Assembly (NCBI GenBank): GCA_963813555.1
Contig: CAWEZX010000002.1
Span: forward strand, 558,001-622,000
Length of the DNA: 64,000 bases
Direction of reading: 5' to 3'
From: Roseiarcus sp963813555
Lineage (GTDB): Bacteria > Pseudomonadota > Alphaproteobacteria > Rhizobiales > Beijerinckiaceae
Shown: positions 19,090 through 28,321 of the stretch, piece by piece
Position numbering within the stretch: the stretch's first letter is position 1
Layout of the letters: each line of letters begins with the position of its first letter
Notes under the pieces: model-generated
Database searches by the model: none
The model's input: only the letters and a program-made list of their open reading frames with translations
What the model was told of the DNA's origin: nothing
Made by a program: the position numbers and the translations under genes

Positions 19090-19697
19090 TTGCTGGAGCG
19101 CGGATTCGTTGCTCCGCGGGGCAAGCGAAAGCTCGAGCAGTTTCTGAGCGTACTGATGGACGAGCAAGGCGCAGCCGACCTGAGCCCACGAATCGCTCTG
19201 CTCGTCGCCGACGCTCGCGCGCCATGGGCCGAACTCGATCGACGAATTTCTGCCTTCGACGCCGAGTTCGCCCGCTGGGTGAAGGAGAACGAAAAGGCTC
19301 GACGGCTGACGACAATCCCAGGCATCGGCGCGATCGTCGCCTCCGCCCTTGTCGCGTCGGTCGGGCGGGCGGAAAGCTTCGAGCGCGGGCGCGATCTCGC
19401 CGCGTGGCTCGGCCTGGTTCCCCGTCAGTTCACCACCGGCGGCAAGCCGAAGCTGCTTGGCATCAGCAAACGAGGCAACAGCTACCTGCGCCGACAGCTG
19501 ATCCACGGTGCACGCGCCGCGCTGCCTATGTGGCTGAGCGCGACACGCCGCTGGGCCGATGAGCCAAAGGCCTTTCAGGCCGCGCCCATCGCAACGTTGC
19601 GATCGTCGCCTTCGCCAACAAGCTGTCGAGAATTGCCTGGGCGGCGCTGCGGCGCGGAGAACGGTTCGCCGTCATGGGAATGCCTGCGGCGGCATAG
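19090..19697 (+). pseudogene. C-terminal part of an IS110-family (IS1111-type) transposase
   Basis: A rightward fragment starting around LLERGFVAPRGKRKLEQFL, with RLTTIPGIGAIVASALVASVG and GRDLAAWLGLVPRQFTTGGKPKLLGISKRGN, is the Transposase_20 domain of IS1111-type enzymes. A frameshift near 19560 moves the C-terminus (AHRNVAIVAFANKLSRIAW...AVMGMPAAA) to another frame, ending in TAG at 19697. The N-terminal catalytic half is absent; the oppositely oriented pseudogene at 18150-19076 abuts it, which looks like insertion of one IS110-type element into another. Confidence 0.78.
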
Positions 19698-19798
19698 AAT
19701 TGGCCGGTCACGGTCAAAGCGTCCATCGGTCAACAGGGGTTTGCGAGAGGGTGACGACGGGATGGCCTGACAGTCGAACGGCGCTCCGGAAGCCTGGC

Positions 19799-20449
19799 TT
19801 AAAAAACGGCGCGATCTGACGCCGGGAGTTTTATGAGGACCGGAGCGCGCGTATCTCCATCATGGCCGGAGGAAGCTCCTCGAGGCCGGATACGTTGAAG
19901 CAGACTGGATCGGCCGCCAATCTCGACAAAACCCCTTGCGAACGGGGCGGGCCATACGTTTTTAAACGCCTCGACGATCCGCTCGTCCTGACCCAGATGA
20001 CGGGGCCTGGCGCTGATATGCGAGAAGCCAAGCTTCTCGAGGAGCTTTCCGACATAGCGCTGGTGAAAGTCGACGCCGAACCTCTCGGCGATGACGCGCT
20101 TGAGGTCGACGCGCCGCCAGCCGACCACCCCGTCCTTCTCCCGATCCGGCCCGGCCTCGACGATCTGCGCGAACTGAGCCAGTTGCTCCGCCGATAGGCG
20201 AGGCTTCGGACCCTCGGTCCAATTGTCGATGAGCCCAGCCGGCCCCGAGGCGTTGAAGCGATGGACCCAGTCGCGCAGCGTCTGGCGGTCCATGCCGCCG
20301 ATCTTCGCCGCCGCCCCTCGGTCCAATCCGTCTCGAACCCCTGCCAACGACAGAAGCCGCCGGCTCTGGTTGACGTCCTTCGACCGGCGGGCGAGCCTCC
20401 GAAGTTCCTCGGCCGAATAGTCCTCTCGCAATCTCACCGCTGAAAGCAT
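19799..20449 (-). pseudogene. Second IS630-type transposase, decayed
   Basis: The first 150 or so residues are a good IS630-type N-terminus: YSAEELRRLARRSKDVNQSRRLLSLAGV, then an HTH with GMDRQTLRDWVHRFNASGPAGLI, then WRRVDLKRVIAERFGVDFHQRYVGKLLEKLGF. After AFKNVWPAPFARG the sequence no longer matches the DDE domain and stops at 19799, with shreds of similarity in other frames. The catalytic half is missing. It is unrelated at sequence level to the two intact IS630 copies. Confidence 0.75.
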
Positions 20450-20856
20450 GGCGCGAATCCTCCACGCCGCCTTGAATCAGCATCCCCGCGATTCGGGAAT
20501 CCCCCTATGAGTTAGCCAGCGGAGCCTTTGGTGTTATCAATGGGTTGCGCGGCATGAAGTGAGGAAAATTTTTTCTCGGCGCTTTTGTCCTGGCGTCATA
20601 CCGGATCTCGATGATCGGAGCCGATCATCGAGATCAAGCAAGCGCGAACGCGCGCCCGCGCTCATGCGCGAAAATCTGATGAGCGCGACGAGCAGCGCTG
20701 ATCGAGCTCTGGCGTGAGAAGCGCCGGAACGAGCGCCCATGGGGTCTGGGCCATGCGGAAGGGAAGGATTGTTGATGGACAAGCTTAACTCGATTTCTGA
20801 ATTCCTGCAAGCAATTGTCGTCCCTTCCCTTTCGGCCGCTGGAGGCGGGGCCGGCT
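20450..20856. other. Intergenic stretch between the IS relic and the nicO-type gene
   Basis: About 400 bases without a supported gene. It holds the perfect inverted repeat at 20604-20635, described separately. Confidence 0.4.
20604..20635. repeat. Perfect 15-base inverted repeat (hairpin)
   Basis: GATCTCGATGATCGG, two bases, then CCGATCATCGAGATC: a 32-base near-palindrome that would form a 15-bp stem. It lies about 220 bases past the 3' end of the leftward nicO-type gene. No T-run follows on either strand, so it is not a classic intrinsic terminator. Confidence 0.7.
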
Positions 20857-21909
20857 TCAGGCGGCGCCTCGCGCGCCGACCAAGAGCGCGACGCCGAACA
20901 GGAGCACCGCAAGGGCGGCGGCGAATTCGAATCCCCTCGCCACCAGGGCGAGGCGCGAATTCCCTCCCGCCGCGAGCCGCACCGCGACCGATTTGGCGAA
21001 TACGGCTGTCCAGGCGAGCGCGCCCGTCGTCACCGCCGTGCCGATCGCCATGGCGAAGGCGGCAGCGACTCCAGCGGCGAACAGCCCCTGCGCCATTGCG
21101 AACACCAGCACCAGAACCGCGCCCGAGCACGGACGTGCGCCTGCGGCGATCACTGTTCCGACGGCGGCGCGCCATAAAAAGGGGCCATTGAGCTGAGCTG
21201 GATCGGGCATGTGCATGTGTCCGCACTCATCCGCCAGTTCGCCCGGCGCGTCGGGCGGCCCGGCGCGATAGGTCGCCGCCGAAAGGCTGAATGCGGGCTG
21301 CTCCCATGCAATCCCTGCGTAGGACGGCGCGGACGCCACGGCGCGGCTTCGTTCCGCGTGCTGACTGAGAGCCGCAATCAGCGCTCCGCCCTTCCGCCAG
21401 ACCAGCCAAGCGCCAATCGCGGCCACGCTGCAATAGCTCGCCAACTCGATCCAGTTAGCGGCATGATTCATCTGCGAAGCGGTCGCTTGGAAGATAAATC
21501 CCGACGCTCCGACAAGCGCGATCGCAATCAGCGCCTGAAGCACCGCCGCCAGGAGCGCCATGCTCGCGCCGCGTTTGAGCGAGGTTTCATTGGCCAGCAT
21601 GTAAGAGGCGAGGACCGCCTTGCCGTGTCCCGGGCCGGCCGCATGGACGACGCCATAGGCAAGACCCAGGCCGACGAGGCCCCAGGCGGCGCTCGGCTGC
21701 CCGTGCAACGCGTGGACTTTGCCGGCAATGAGATGAGTGAGCGATGACTGCTGGGCCATCAGCCAGCCCGCGACGCCTTGGGGGCTGCCGCCGCTCTCGC
21801 CGCCGGCGACGGCGAAGGGCCGCGAAGAAAATTGCGCCCGCGCGGCCGCTGCGGATGCGCTCCACGCCGCGCATCCAAGGCTGATCCTCAGGGATGCGCG
21901 CTTTGTCAT
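20857..21909 (-). CDS. Nickel/cobalt transporter of the NicO/RcnA type
   Basis: A 350-residue inner-membrane protein with a signal-like N-terminus and about six transmembrane helices. The family motif is present as VVHAAGPGHGKAVLASY (His and Gly-rich metal-binding helix), with a second conserved site GARPCSGAVLVLVFA near the start of the last helices. A cytoplasmic linker has a His-containing CGHMHMPDP. NicO/RcnA proteins move Ni2+ or Co2+, usually outward. The ATG at 21909 overlaps the TGA of the upstream DUF1007 gene by four bases; a second ATG at 21915 is possible. The DUF1007-nicO pair is a common conserved operon. A link to nickel for the hydrogenase at the left edge is possible but not shown. 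Confidence 0.85.
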   Translation of the reverse strand: MTKRASLRISLGCAAWSASAAAARAQFSSRPFAVAGGESGGSPQGVAGWLMAQQSSLTHLIAGKVHALHGQPSAAWGLVGLGLAYGVVHAAGPGHGKAVLASYMLANETSLKRGASMALLAAVLQALIAIALVGASGFIFQATASQMNHAANWIELASYCSVAAIGAWLVWRKGGALIAALSQHAERSRAVASAPSYAGIAWEQPAFSLSAATYRAGPPDAPGELADECGHMHMPDPAQLNGPFLWRAAVGTVIAAGARPCSGAVLVLVFAMAQGLFAAGVAAAFAMAIGTAVTTGALAWTAVFAKSVAVRLAAGGNSRLALVARGFEFAAALAVLLFGVALLVGARGAA

Positions 21910-22562
21910 GGACATGCGACAATCGCTGCGCTCGCCATTTTGAAACCGAAATTGGTTCCCGGCGCGAGGTTGGTGAAGAACGATTCCGACAGTTTTTGCT
22001 TGTCGCTCGCCTCGAGCGGCTTTGGCTTCGCGACCGTTGCGACGCATCCTGGCGGGGCTGAGACCAGTTTCACTGGGTCCTTGTCGTCGAATTCAAAGTC
22101 GATGAAAAATTCCGGATCGGCGACGCGCAAGGTCAGGAACTTCGTCACCCGCGTCGGCGTCTTCAGCGGCAAGGTGACATGGAACTCGACCAGATGGTCG
22201 GGCCGCTCCTGCATCCAATAGTCAGTCACCGAGCCGAAATCCGCGACCTTGCCGCCGATCTTCAACGTGGTGAAATAGCCGATTTCGGCCAGGCTCCCGG
22301 CGTTTTCCTTCGCCAGCGGAGCGAACTGCGCTTTCTTGACGAGTTGGCCGGGCGGCGCGAGGCCTTGGGTGGCGAAGGACGAATACATCTCATCAAAAAC
22401 CCAGTCGTGGATCACTGCGGAAACCTTTCCGTCCGGCGTGAACGCGATCTCGCTCTTGACGGTGACCCAGACATGCGGATGCGCGCTGGCCGGCGCCGCC
22501 GCCGCAAGCCCGAACGCGAGGCTCAACGCTACGCCTCGCCAATTCCGCTGTCGGCCGCCCAT
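21906..22562 (-). CDS. DUF1007 secreted protein paired with the NicO-type transporter
   Basis: A 218-residue protein with a signal peptide (cleavage after PASA) followed at once by HPHVWV, the hallmark N-terminus of mature DUF1007 proteins, whose histidines may bind metal. I chose the ATG at 22562 because AAGGAGG lies eight bases upstream; longer in-frame starts precede it but would spoil the signal peptide. It is coupled to the transporter gene by an ATGA overlap, so it probably acts as its periplasmic partner. Intact. Confidence 0.85.
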   Translation of the reverse strand: MGGRQRNWRGVALSLAFGLAAAAPASAHPHVWVTVKSEIAFTPDGKVSAVIHDWVFDEMYSSFATQGLAPPGQLVKKAQFAPLAKENAGSLAEIGYFTTLKIGGKVADFGSVTDYWMQERPDHLVEFHVTLPLKTPTRVTKFLTLRVADPEFFIDFEFDDKDPVKLVSAPPGCVATVAKPKPLEASDKQKLSESFFTNLAPGTNFGFKMASAAIVACP

Positions 22563-22684
22563 AGCGACGCCTCCTTGCGGGCAAAGTGCGGCGACGAGAT
22601 GGCGCGCGGGCCCGATCACGGTTGAGCCATCCTTAACGCGCAATGGTTCAGCGATTCTTAAGCCAACGGGCGCAGTTTGCCGCA

Positions 22685-23629
22685 ATGGCGCGTCGCGTTC
22701 GGCCTGCGTTGCTGGCGTTTGTTGCGGCTCTGTGTCTGACGAGCTGCGGATTCCTCGGCCGCCCCGAGCGGCCGATCTGGCGCGCTCAGGCCGAGAACGC
22801 CTGCTTCGCCCGCAGGCAGGTCACGCTGTCGGACACCATTGCCTTAGCGCCCGAAATCAACGGCCCGGGTATCTGCGGCATGACCCGTCCGCTCAAGGTC
22901 TCGGCGCTGGACAACGGCGCGATTGCGATCGACAAGACACTGACCATCGACTGTCCGATGGTCCCGGCCCTTGAGGCCTGGCTCAACGCCATCGTCGAGC
23001 CCGACGCTGAGACCCGCTTCGGGCAGAGAGTTGCGACCGTCAACGTGTTCGGCGCCTATAGCTGCCGGGGCATCGACAACATGCCCGGCGCGCGGCTCTC
23101 CGAGCACGCCTTCGGCAATGCGGTCGACGTCGCCGGCTTCACCCTCGCCGACGGCCGGCGTATCGATTTCGTCCACGACTGGAAGAGGACCGACAGCCAG
23201 GAAGCCGCCTTCCTGCACGAGGCGCACGCGGGCGCCTGCCAGTATTTCACCACCGTCCTCGGCCCGGGCGCGGATGTCTTTCACTACAACCACATCCATC
23301 TCGATCTCGCCAATCATGGCTCGACCGACACCGGCCCTCGCCGTATCTGCAAGCCGACGCCCGCGCCCGACCTCTTGCCGGTGCCTGAGCCCTCGGACGG
23401 CTTGCCGCCTTCGCCCAATATCGACGAGCCACTCGACATCGCGCATTTAAGCGCGCCGGACGCTGCCGTTCCCCAGGAGGCTTCGCCCGGGCCGAGCGAC
23501 GGACCCGACGGCGCCTTGCCGCCGGCGCCGGTGGGCGAAAGCGATCCCGCGCCTCCGATCCTGCCAGCCGGCGCTGGTCCCGCCATCGATACGAGGCCGA
23601 TCTCGTCGATCCGCGATCCCGACCATTAG
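22685..23629 (+). CDS. Extensin-like lipoprotein with proline-rich tail
   Basis: A 314-residue protein. The signal peptide ends in a lipobox (LTSC, Cys about residue 21), so it should be lipid-anchored. The extensin-like (VanY-related) C-terminal domain follows: CPMVPALEAWLNAIV, VFGAYSCRG, then ARLSEHAFGNAVDVAGF and DVFHYNHIHLDL, with the H..D and HxH residues of D,D-peptidase-like folds. The last 90 residues are rich in Pro, Asp and Ser. The role is probably peptidoglycan-related, though activity of this family is unproven. An upstream ATG at 22643 would add 14 residues before the signal peptide. The gene is divergent from the DUF1007 gene. Confidence 0.8.
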   Translation: MARRVRPALLAFVAALCLTSCGFLGRPERPIWRAQAENACFARRQVTLSDTIALAPEINGPGICGMTRPLKVSALDNGAIAIDKTLTIDCPMVPALEAWLNAIVEPDAETRFGQRVATVNVFGAYSCRGIDNMPGARLSEHAFGNAVDVAGFTLADGRRIDFVHDWKRTDSQEAAFLHEAHAGACQYFTTVLGPGADVFHYNHIHLDLANHGSTDTGPRRICKPTPAPDLLPVPEPSDGLPPSPNIDEPLDIAHLSAPDAAVPQEASPGPSDGPDGALPPAPVGESDPAPPILPAGAGPAIDTRPISSIRDPDH

Positions 23630-23749
23630 AGCGTCACGAAGCCCCGAATTGCCGGCGGCAACCCAAAGAGACCCCCGGAGCGGTGAGTCCGGAGAATCAA
23701 ATAAATCCAAGTAGCCGCCATTAAACGGGAGTAAACGGTAGTAAAATAG

Positions 23750-24010
23750 CTAGCGTTTACTAAGTCGTGGTGACGATTTAAGGAATGCGGGGATTCTCAC
23801 GGAGGTCTCCAGAATGCGCATCCCGTTATGGTCGAGGACCGGGACTTTGCCGAAGGGATGGCGCTCCAGATGCTCGGGCGTTTTGGGGTCGCCTTTGAGC
23901 ACATTGAGTTGCGTTTGCTTGAACTGGGTCGCGCCCTTTTCGGCGAGGACCATTTTCATCGTGCGGACGTAGGTGGAGCCGTCAAAGCCCCAGAGGATCA
24001 TTTCCGACAT
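23750..24010 (-). pseudogene. Truncated glutathione S-transferase (N-terminal domain only)
   Basis: The first 70 residues are a GST thioredoxin-fold domain: MILWGFDGSTYVRTMKMVLAEKG, then HPFGKVPVLDHNGMRILETS with the cis-Pro (KVPVL) and the ETS glutathione-binding motif. After ETS the similarity stops; 16 unrelated residues follow and the helical C-terminal domain is missing. It lies 50 bases downstream of epmA on the same strand. Confidence 0.8.
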
Positions 24011-24059
24011 GGTTCTCGTCCCTTCTCAATCGTGTCGACGTTTCTATTCGAATCTGACG

Positions 24060-25142
24060 TCATTGGGCCCCCTCGATCGGGTCAAAAACTGGAGTCCACT
24101 GGACGGACTCGATCCGGTCCGCGCCGGCCGCCAGCATTATGAGACGGTCGAAGCCAAGCGCAGCGCCGCTTGCATCCGGCATATCGGCGAGGGATGCGAG
24201 GAAATCCTCGTCGATGGGATACGAGACGCCGAAAATACGCTGCTGTTCCTTTATGCTTGAGGAGAATCGTCGCCGTTGTTCACCGGGATCGCGCAGCTCA
24301 TGGAAGGCGTTGGCTAGTTCAACGCCGCAACAGTACAATTCGAAGCGTTCTGCAACGCGCGGATCATCGGGGCTCACCTGGGCGAGTGCCGCCTCGCTTG
24401 CCGGATAGGCATGAAGGACAGTGGGCCGCCCGAGACCTAGATTTGGTTCGACCCGCTCGCTGAGGAGGCGACTGAAGATGTCCGACCAGTCATCATCTGG
24501 CGCGACGCGAACACCAGAATCCTTCGCCTGCCGAGCGAGCGTTTCTGTGTCGGCGCGGCCGTTAGAATGAAGACTGTCGTAAATATCGACGCCGGCGTAG
24601 CGCCGAAACGCATCCCGCACCGTCAATCGCTCCGGTGGATCGAACGGACTGGCCACGCGACCACGATATACGAATGTCTTCTTTCCAGCCACATGGGCGG
24701 CGAGGGCGATTACCGCAGCGCAGTCCTCAATGAGGCGCTCCAATGGGGTATACGCCCGATACCACTCCAGCATCACAAATTCAGGCGCGTGCAGAGCCGT
24801 GCGCTCGCGGTTGCGGAAAACACTAGTCAGCGCAAAGATCTGCCTCTCTCCCGCGGCCAGAAGCTTTTTCATTGCGAATTCCGGCGAAGTATGCAGGTAC
24901 GCGTCGCGCAGCGACCCGTCAGGCAGAATGAGCGAGGTTCTGAATCCGTGCAAATGGGTTTCGTTTCCTGGCGAAGCCTGGAGGGCGGCAGGCTGCACCT
25001 CGAGGAAACCTTTGGCATCGAACCAGCGCCGCACAAACGTCGAAGCCCGCGCTCGGGCCAGCAGCCTGCCACGCCTTTCTGCGTATCGGACTGGGCTCCA
25101 AAAGGGTCGCGCCGCAGGCGACCTCAAGTGACACCGCGGCAC
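24060..25142 (-). CDS. epmA: EF-P lysine lysyltransferase (EpmA/GenX)
   Basis: A lysyl-tRNA-synthetase-like catalytic domain without the anticodon-binding domain, about 360 residues, as in EpmA (also PoxA/GenX). Class II synthetase motifs: motif 2-like ALTSVFRNRERTALHAPEFVMLEWY, and motif 3-like GAALGFDRLIML near the C-terminus. ASPGNETHLHGF and LHTSPEFAMKKLLAAG are typical of the family. It would attach beta-lysine (or lysine) to the conserved lysine of EF-P. The divergent efp gene starts about 140 bases away, a functional pairing. The start is unsure: I use a GTG at 25142; a TTG at 25235 would extend it. No epmB (lysine aminomutase) is in the window. Confidence 0.85.
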   Translation of the reverse strand: MPRCHLRSPAARPFWSPVRYAERRGRLLARARASTFVRRWFDAKGFLEVQPAALQASPGNETHLHGFRTSLILPDGSLRDAYLHTSPEFAMKKLLAAGERQIFALTSVFRNRERTALHAPEFVMLEWYRAYTPLERLIEDCAAVIALAAHVAGKKTFVYRGRVASPFDPPERLTVRDAFRRYAGVDIYDSLHSNGRADTETLARQAKDSGVRVAPDDDWSDIFSRLLSERVEPNLGLGRPTVLHAYPASEAALAQVSPDDPRVAERFELYCCGVELANAFHELRDPGEQRRRFSSSIKEQQRIFGVSYPIDEDFLASLADMPDASGAALGFDRLIMLAAGADRIESVQWTPVFDPIEGAQ

Positions 25143-25285
25143 GAAGCGAAGCAGGATCGAAGCCAATCCCGGCTGGCCTTTGGCGCCAAAATCGGTATGG
25201 TTTGCGCCACAACCACCAAACTGCCGCTCAACCAACGTGCGCTATCGCGGGCGCGAAGCAACGCCCTCAATTCCGAGGACCAGAC

Positions 25286-25855
25286 GTGAGAGTTATCGCA
25301 AGCTCGATCCGAAAGGGCAATATTATCGAACGAGAGGACGGGCAACTATGCGTCGTTCTCTCGGCGGAAAGCTTTCACCCGGGCAAAGGCACGCCAACAA
25401 CTCAGATTGACATGCGACGCCTTTCGGATGGCGTCAAAGTGACGGACCGGTATAAGACTACAGAGCAGGTGGAGCGCGCATTCCTCGAGGACAATAATTT
25501 TGATTTCCTCTACGCAGACGCGGATGGCTATCACTTCATGAATGCTGACACCTACGACCAGGTTCAAGTTCCTGCAGATATAGTCGGCGATCAGGCGCAA
25601 TGGCTTCAGGAAGGTATGAAGGTCGTTCTGTCGATATTCAATGGCGCCTCTGTCGCCATCCAATTGCCGCCCCGCGTTACATTGGAGGTGACTGAAACTG
25701 AACCGGCGATGAAGGGCCAAACCGCCTCTTCATCATACAAGCCGGCGAGGCTTGCGAACGGCGCACGCGTAATGGTTCCGCCACACATTGCGGTCGGCGT
25801 TCGGATCGTCATTCAGACCGAGGATGGCGGCTACGTCGAGCGGGCGAAGGATTGA
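25286..25855 (+). CDS. efp: Translation elongation factor P
   Basis: A 189-residue protein, the usual EF-P length when started at the GTG at 25286 (MRVIASSIRKGNIIE). KOW-like domain I carries the modification loop HPGKGTPTTQIDMRRL with its tip lysine retained, then the OB domains with FLYADADGYHFMN, and a C-terminal VPPHIAVGVRIVIQTEDGGY. EF-P relieves ribosome stalling at proline runs. The divergent neighbour epmA encodes the enzyme that modifies this lysine. The sequence is somewhat less GC-rich than the flagellar genes. The location inside an IS-rich island suggests an extra or acquired copy rather than the main chromosomal efp. Confidence 0.9.
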   Translation: MRVIASSIRKGNIIEREDGQLCVVLSAESFHPGKGTPTTQIDMRRLSDGVKVTDRYKTTEQVERAFLEDNNFDFLYADADGYHFMNADTYDQVQVPADIVGDQAQWLQEGMKVVLSIFNGASVAIQLPPRVTLEVTETEPAMKGQTASSSYKPARLANGARVMVPPHIAVGVRIVIQTEDGGYVERAKD

Positions 25856-25931
25856 GCGCTCCGAAATCGCAGAGCTCGTTTGGTGTCTGCTTAGTCGCGA
25901 TATGCCAGAATGTCGCACCTTAGATCCACGA

Positions 25932-26713
25932 TTAGGCTGTGTGGACGAATTTGATCAAGCATAGGCCTGCGGCGAAGGAGACGATTGATCTGAAGTTTCG
26001 GGCGGTCTTTTCGCAGCGTAGCGCGACGCGCTTGAAGCGCTTGAGCCGTCCGACGCCTTGCTCGATGCGCGCGCGGGCCTTGTAGAGGGTGCGTGCGAAG
26101 AAGGCCGGCTTGTTCTTTTCGTTGACTTTGTGGGGGATCACGGGAGCAATGCCGCGCGCTCTCGCGGCGGACCGGTTGGCCTTGCTGGCGTAGCCTTTGT
26201 CGCAGAGGACGGCGCGAGGCTGAAGGTCGGGCCCGATGTCGAGCAGGGTTTCGAAGTGACGCCCGTCGAAGGCTTCGCCGCCCGTCAGGTCGAAGGCGAT
26301 GATGTCGTCGGAGGCGTCCGATTTTGCGTGGATTTTCGTGGTGAAGCCGCCACGCGAGCGCCCCAGCGCTTGCCCTTCTTGCCCCCTTTTACGCCGGCCG
26401 CCGACACATGAGCGCGCACGATCGTCGAGTTGAACATCTGAATGAGATGCGCCGTGGAACTCATCGACGCGAGCGTATCGAAGAAGGCCTCGAAGACCCC
26501 AGCCTTGCTCAAGCGATCGAAGCGTTTCCACACGCTGTTCCAATGACCGAAGCGCTCCGGCAGAGCGCGCCAGCGAACGTTCTCGACGGTGAAGAAATGA
26601 AGCGCCTCGAGGAAGCGGCGGTCGTCCTCGGCCTTCCGTCCGCGCCGCGGCAGGCAAGCGCGAAACACCGCAAGCGTGTGCGCCCAATCGTCCTCATCCA
26701 TCTTTCTCGACAT
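25932..26713 (-). CDS. IS5-family transposase (two frames, probable -1 frameshift)
   Basis: The first frame (26713 to 26285) encodes the DUF4096-type N-terminus with VRWRALPERFGHWNSVWKRF and the first catalytic Asp position occupied by Asn in the text MFNSTIVRAHV, where relatives usually have IDSTIVRAH. The second frame (to 25932) encodes GGFTTKIHAK, CDKGYASKANR (second Asp) and the YKARARIEQGVGRLKRF motif (Glu). The frames join by a -1 slip at an AAAAGGGGG string near 26394-26402. The terminal TAA uses the TA of the target duplication. The Asn may mean the copy is inactive. Confidence 0.8.
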
Positions 26714-26812
26714 TGGCCCCGGCCTCTGATTCGGTCGGAGTCCTATGAATCATGTCTGATTCAGCCGAGGAATCCCAAAAACATCACCTGTCGAAAATTC
26801 GTCCACACAGCC
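25935..26812 (-). mobile_element. IS5-family (IS427-like) insertion sequence
   Basis: The element is 878 bases with terminal repeats GGCTGTGTGGACGAATTT / AAATTCGTCCACACAGCC. It is flanked by TA at 25933-25934 and 26813-26814, the IS427-group target. Its right end abuts the next IS with only the shared TA/CTAG bases between. Confidence 0.88.
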
Positions 26813-26815
26813 TAG

Positions 26816-28321
26816 CAGGCTGTTGAAAAAGTCGCTGGCCGCGCGAATCGCGTTGTGATTCAATTCCCCGCGAGAATTCGGGGGGCGTGCGATGCGAGGC
26901 GGGGACGAGCGGTCGGGGTCGCTGTTCAGTTACGTCGATCTTGAAGATCGCGTGGGCAAGAACCATCCGCTTCGGGCGATCCGCGCCATCGTGAATGAGG
27001 CCCTGGCGGGTTTGGCGGGCGATTTTTCGGTTTTGTATTCGCCGATCGGTCGCCCCTCGATTCCTCCGGAGAAACTGCTGCGGGCGATGTTGCTGCAGGC
27101 CTTTTATTCGATCCGCTCGGAGCGGCAGCTGATGGACCGGCTGGAGTTCGACCTGCTGTTGCGCTGGTTCGTCGGGATCGGCGTGGACGATGTGGCATGG
27201 GACCACTCGACGTTCTCCAAGAACCGCGATCGGCTGCTGGAGGGCGACATCGCCGCCAAGCTTTTGGGCGCGGTTCTGGCGCAGCCGCGCGTGAAGCGGC
27301 TCTTGAGCACGGATCATTTCTCGGTCGATGGCGCGTTGGTCGAGGCCTGGGCGTCGATGAAGAGTTTTAAGCCGAAGGAAGGACCGCACGAGCCGCCGGC
27401 GGACGGGGGCGGCCGCAATAGGGAAGCGGACTTTCATGGTCAGAAGCGCTCGAACGACACGCACGCCTCGACGAGGGACCCGGAGGCGAAGCTGTATCGC
27501 AAAGGGCCGGGCAAGGAGGCCAAGCTCTGCTTCATGGGCCACGCCCTGATGGAGAACCGCAACGCCTTGGTGGTCGACGCCTGTCTGACGCAGGCGGGCG
27601 GCCACGCCGAGCGGGTCGCGGCGCTGCACATGATCGAGCCGCACGCCGACCGGCCGCACGCGATCACCCTGGGCGCCGACAAGGGCTACGACGCCGAAGA
27701 CTTCGTCAACGAGGTTCGCTCGATGCGGGTGAGGCCGCATGTGGCGCAGAACACGAGCGGGCGCTCGTCGGCGATCGACGGACGCACGACGCGCCATTGC
27801 GGCTACGCCGTCAGCCAGCGCATCCGCAAGCGGATCGAGGAAGCCTTCGGCTGGATGAAGACGATCGCCGGGCAGGACAAGACCAAGTTCCGGCGACGCG
27901 AGCGGGTCGGCTGGGCCTTCACCTTCGCCGCGGCGGCTTACAATCTGACGCGGCTGCCCAAGCTTCTGGAGGCGACGGCATGAGCGCGCCGATGAACTGC
28001 CAGCTGATCGGCCGTTGGCGGATCGTCGAGGCCGATATCTCACGATCGCGACTATCTCGATCTCTGCGGGCCGGCGACGATAGCGATCACCGCAGACGGC
28101 CACGGTGAAATCGCCTTCGGCGCGCTGCAGGCCAGCCTCGACATCGAATACAGCCGCCTATCGGTCGGCTTCAACTGGGACGGCTCGGACGAGGGGGATC
28201 AAGTCCTTGGCGACGGCTCCGCCGAATTGCTCGACGACGGCTCGATCGAAATCGAGTTCGCCTACCGAAATGGCGACGAAGCCGTACTCAAAGCCAAACG
28301 CGACACTTCTTCAACAGCCTG
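26816..28321 (+). mobile_element. IS5-family insertion sequence with an accessory frame
   Basis: The element is 1506 bases with ends CAGGCTGTTGAAAAAGT / ACTTCTTCAACAGCCTG and CTAG on both sides (26812-26815 and 28322-28325). It carries a single-frame transposase and a second, frameshifted small gene. It lies tip to tip with the elements on both sides. Confidence 0.85.
26892..27983 (+). CDS. IS5-family transposase
   Basis: A 363-residue DDE transposase. An N-terminal DUF772 domain has RPSIPPEKLLRAMLLQAFYSIRSERQLMDRL and WDHSTFSKNRDRLL. The catalytic Asp lies in FSVDGALVEAWAS, the second in GADKGYDAEDFV, and the C-terminal Glu in RKRIEEAFGWMKTIAG. It is intact. Its stop overlaps the ATG of the accessory frame by four bases (ATGA). 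Confidence 0.92.
   Translation: MRGGDERSGSLFSYVDLEDRVGKNHPLRAIRAIVNEALAGLAGDFSVLYSPIGRPSIPPEKLLRAMLLQAFYSIRSERQLMDRLEFDLLLRWFVGIGVDDVAWDHSTFSKNRDRLLEGDIAAKLLGAVLAQPRVKRLLSTDHFSVDGALVEAWASMKSFKPKEGPHEPPADGGGRNREADFHGQKRSNDTHASTRDPEAKLYRKGPGKEAKLCFMGHALMENRNALVVDACLTQAGGHAERVAALHMIEPHADRPHAITLGADKGYDAEDFVNEVRSMRVRPHVAQNTSGRSSAIDGRTTRHCGYAVSQRIRKRIEEAFGWMKTIAGQDKTKFRRRERVGWAFTFAAAAYNLTRLPKLLEATA

Noticed and set aside
20537..21226. Leftward basic frame of 229 codons overlapping the nicO-type gene
   Set aside because: Very Arg-rich shadow frame; the NicO frame has the transporter motifs.
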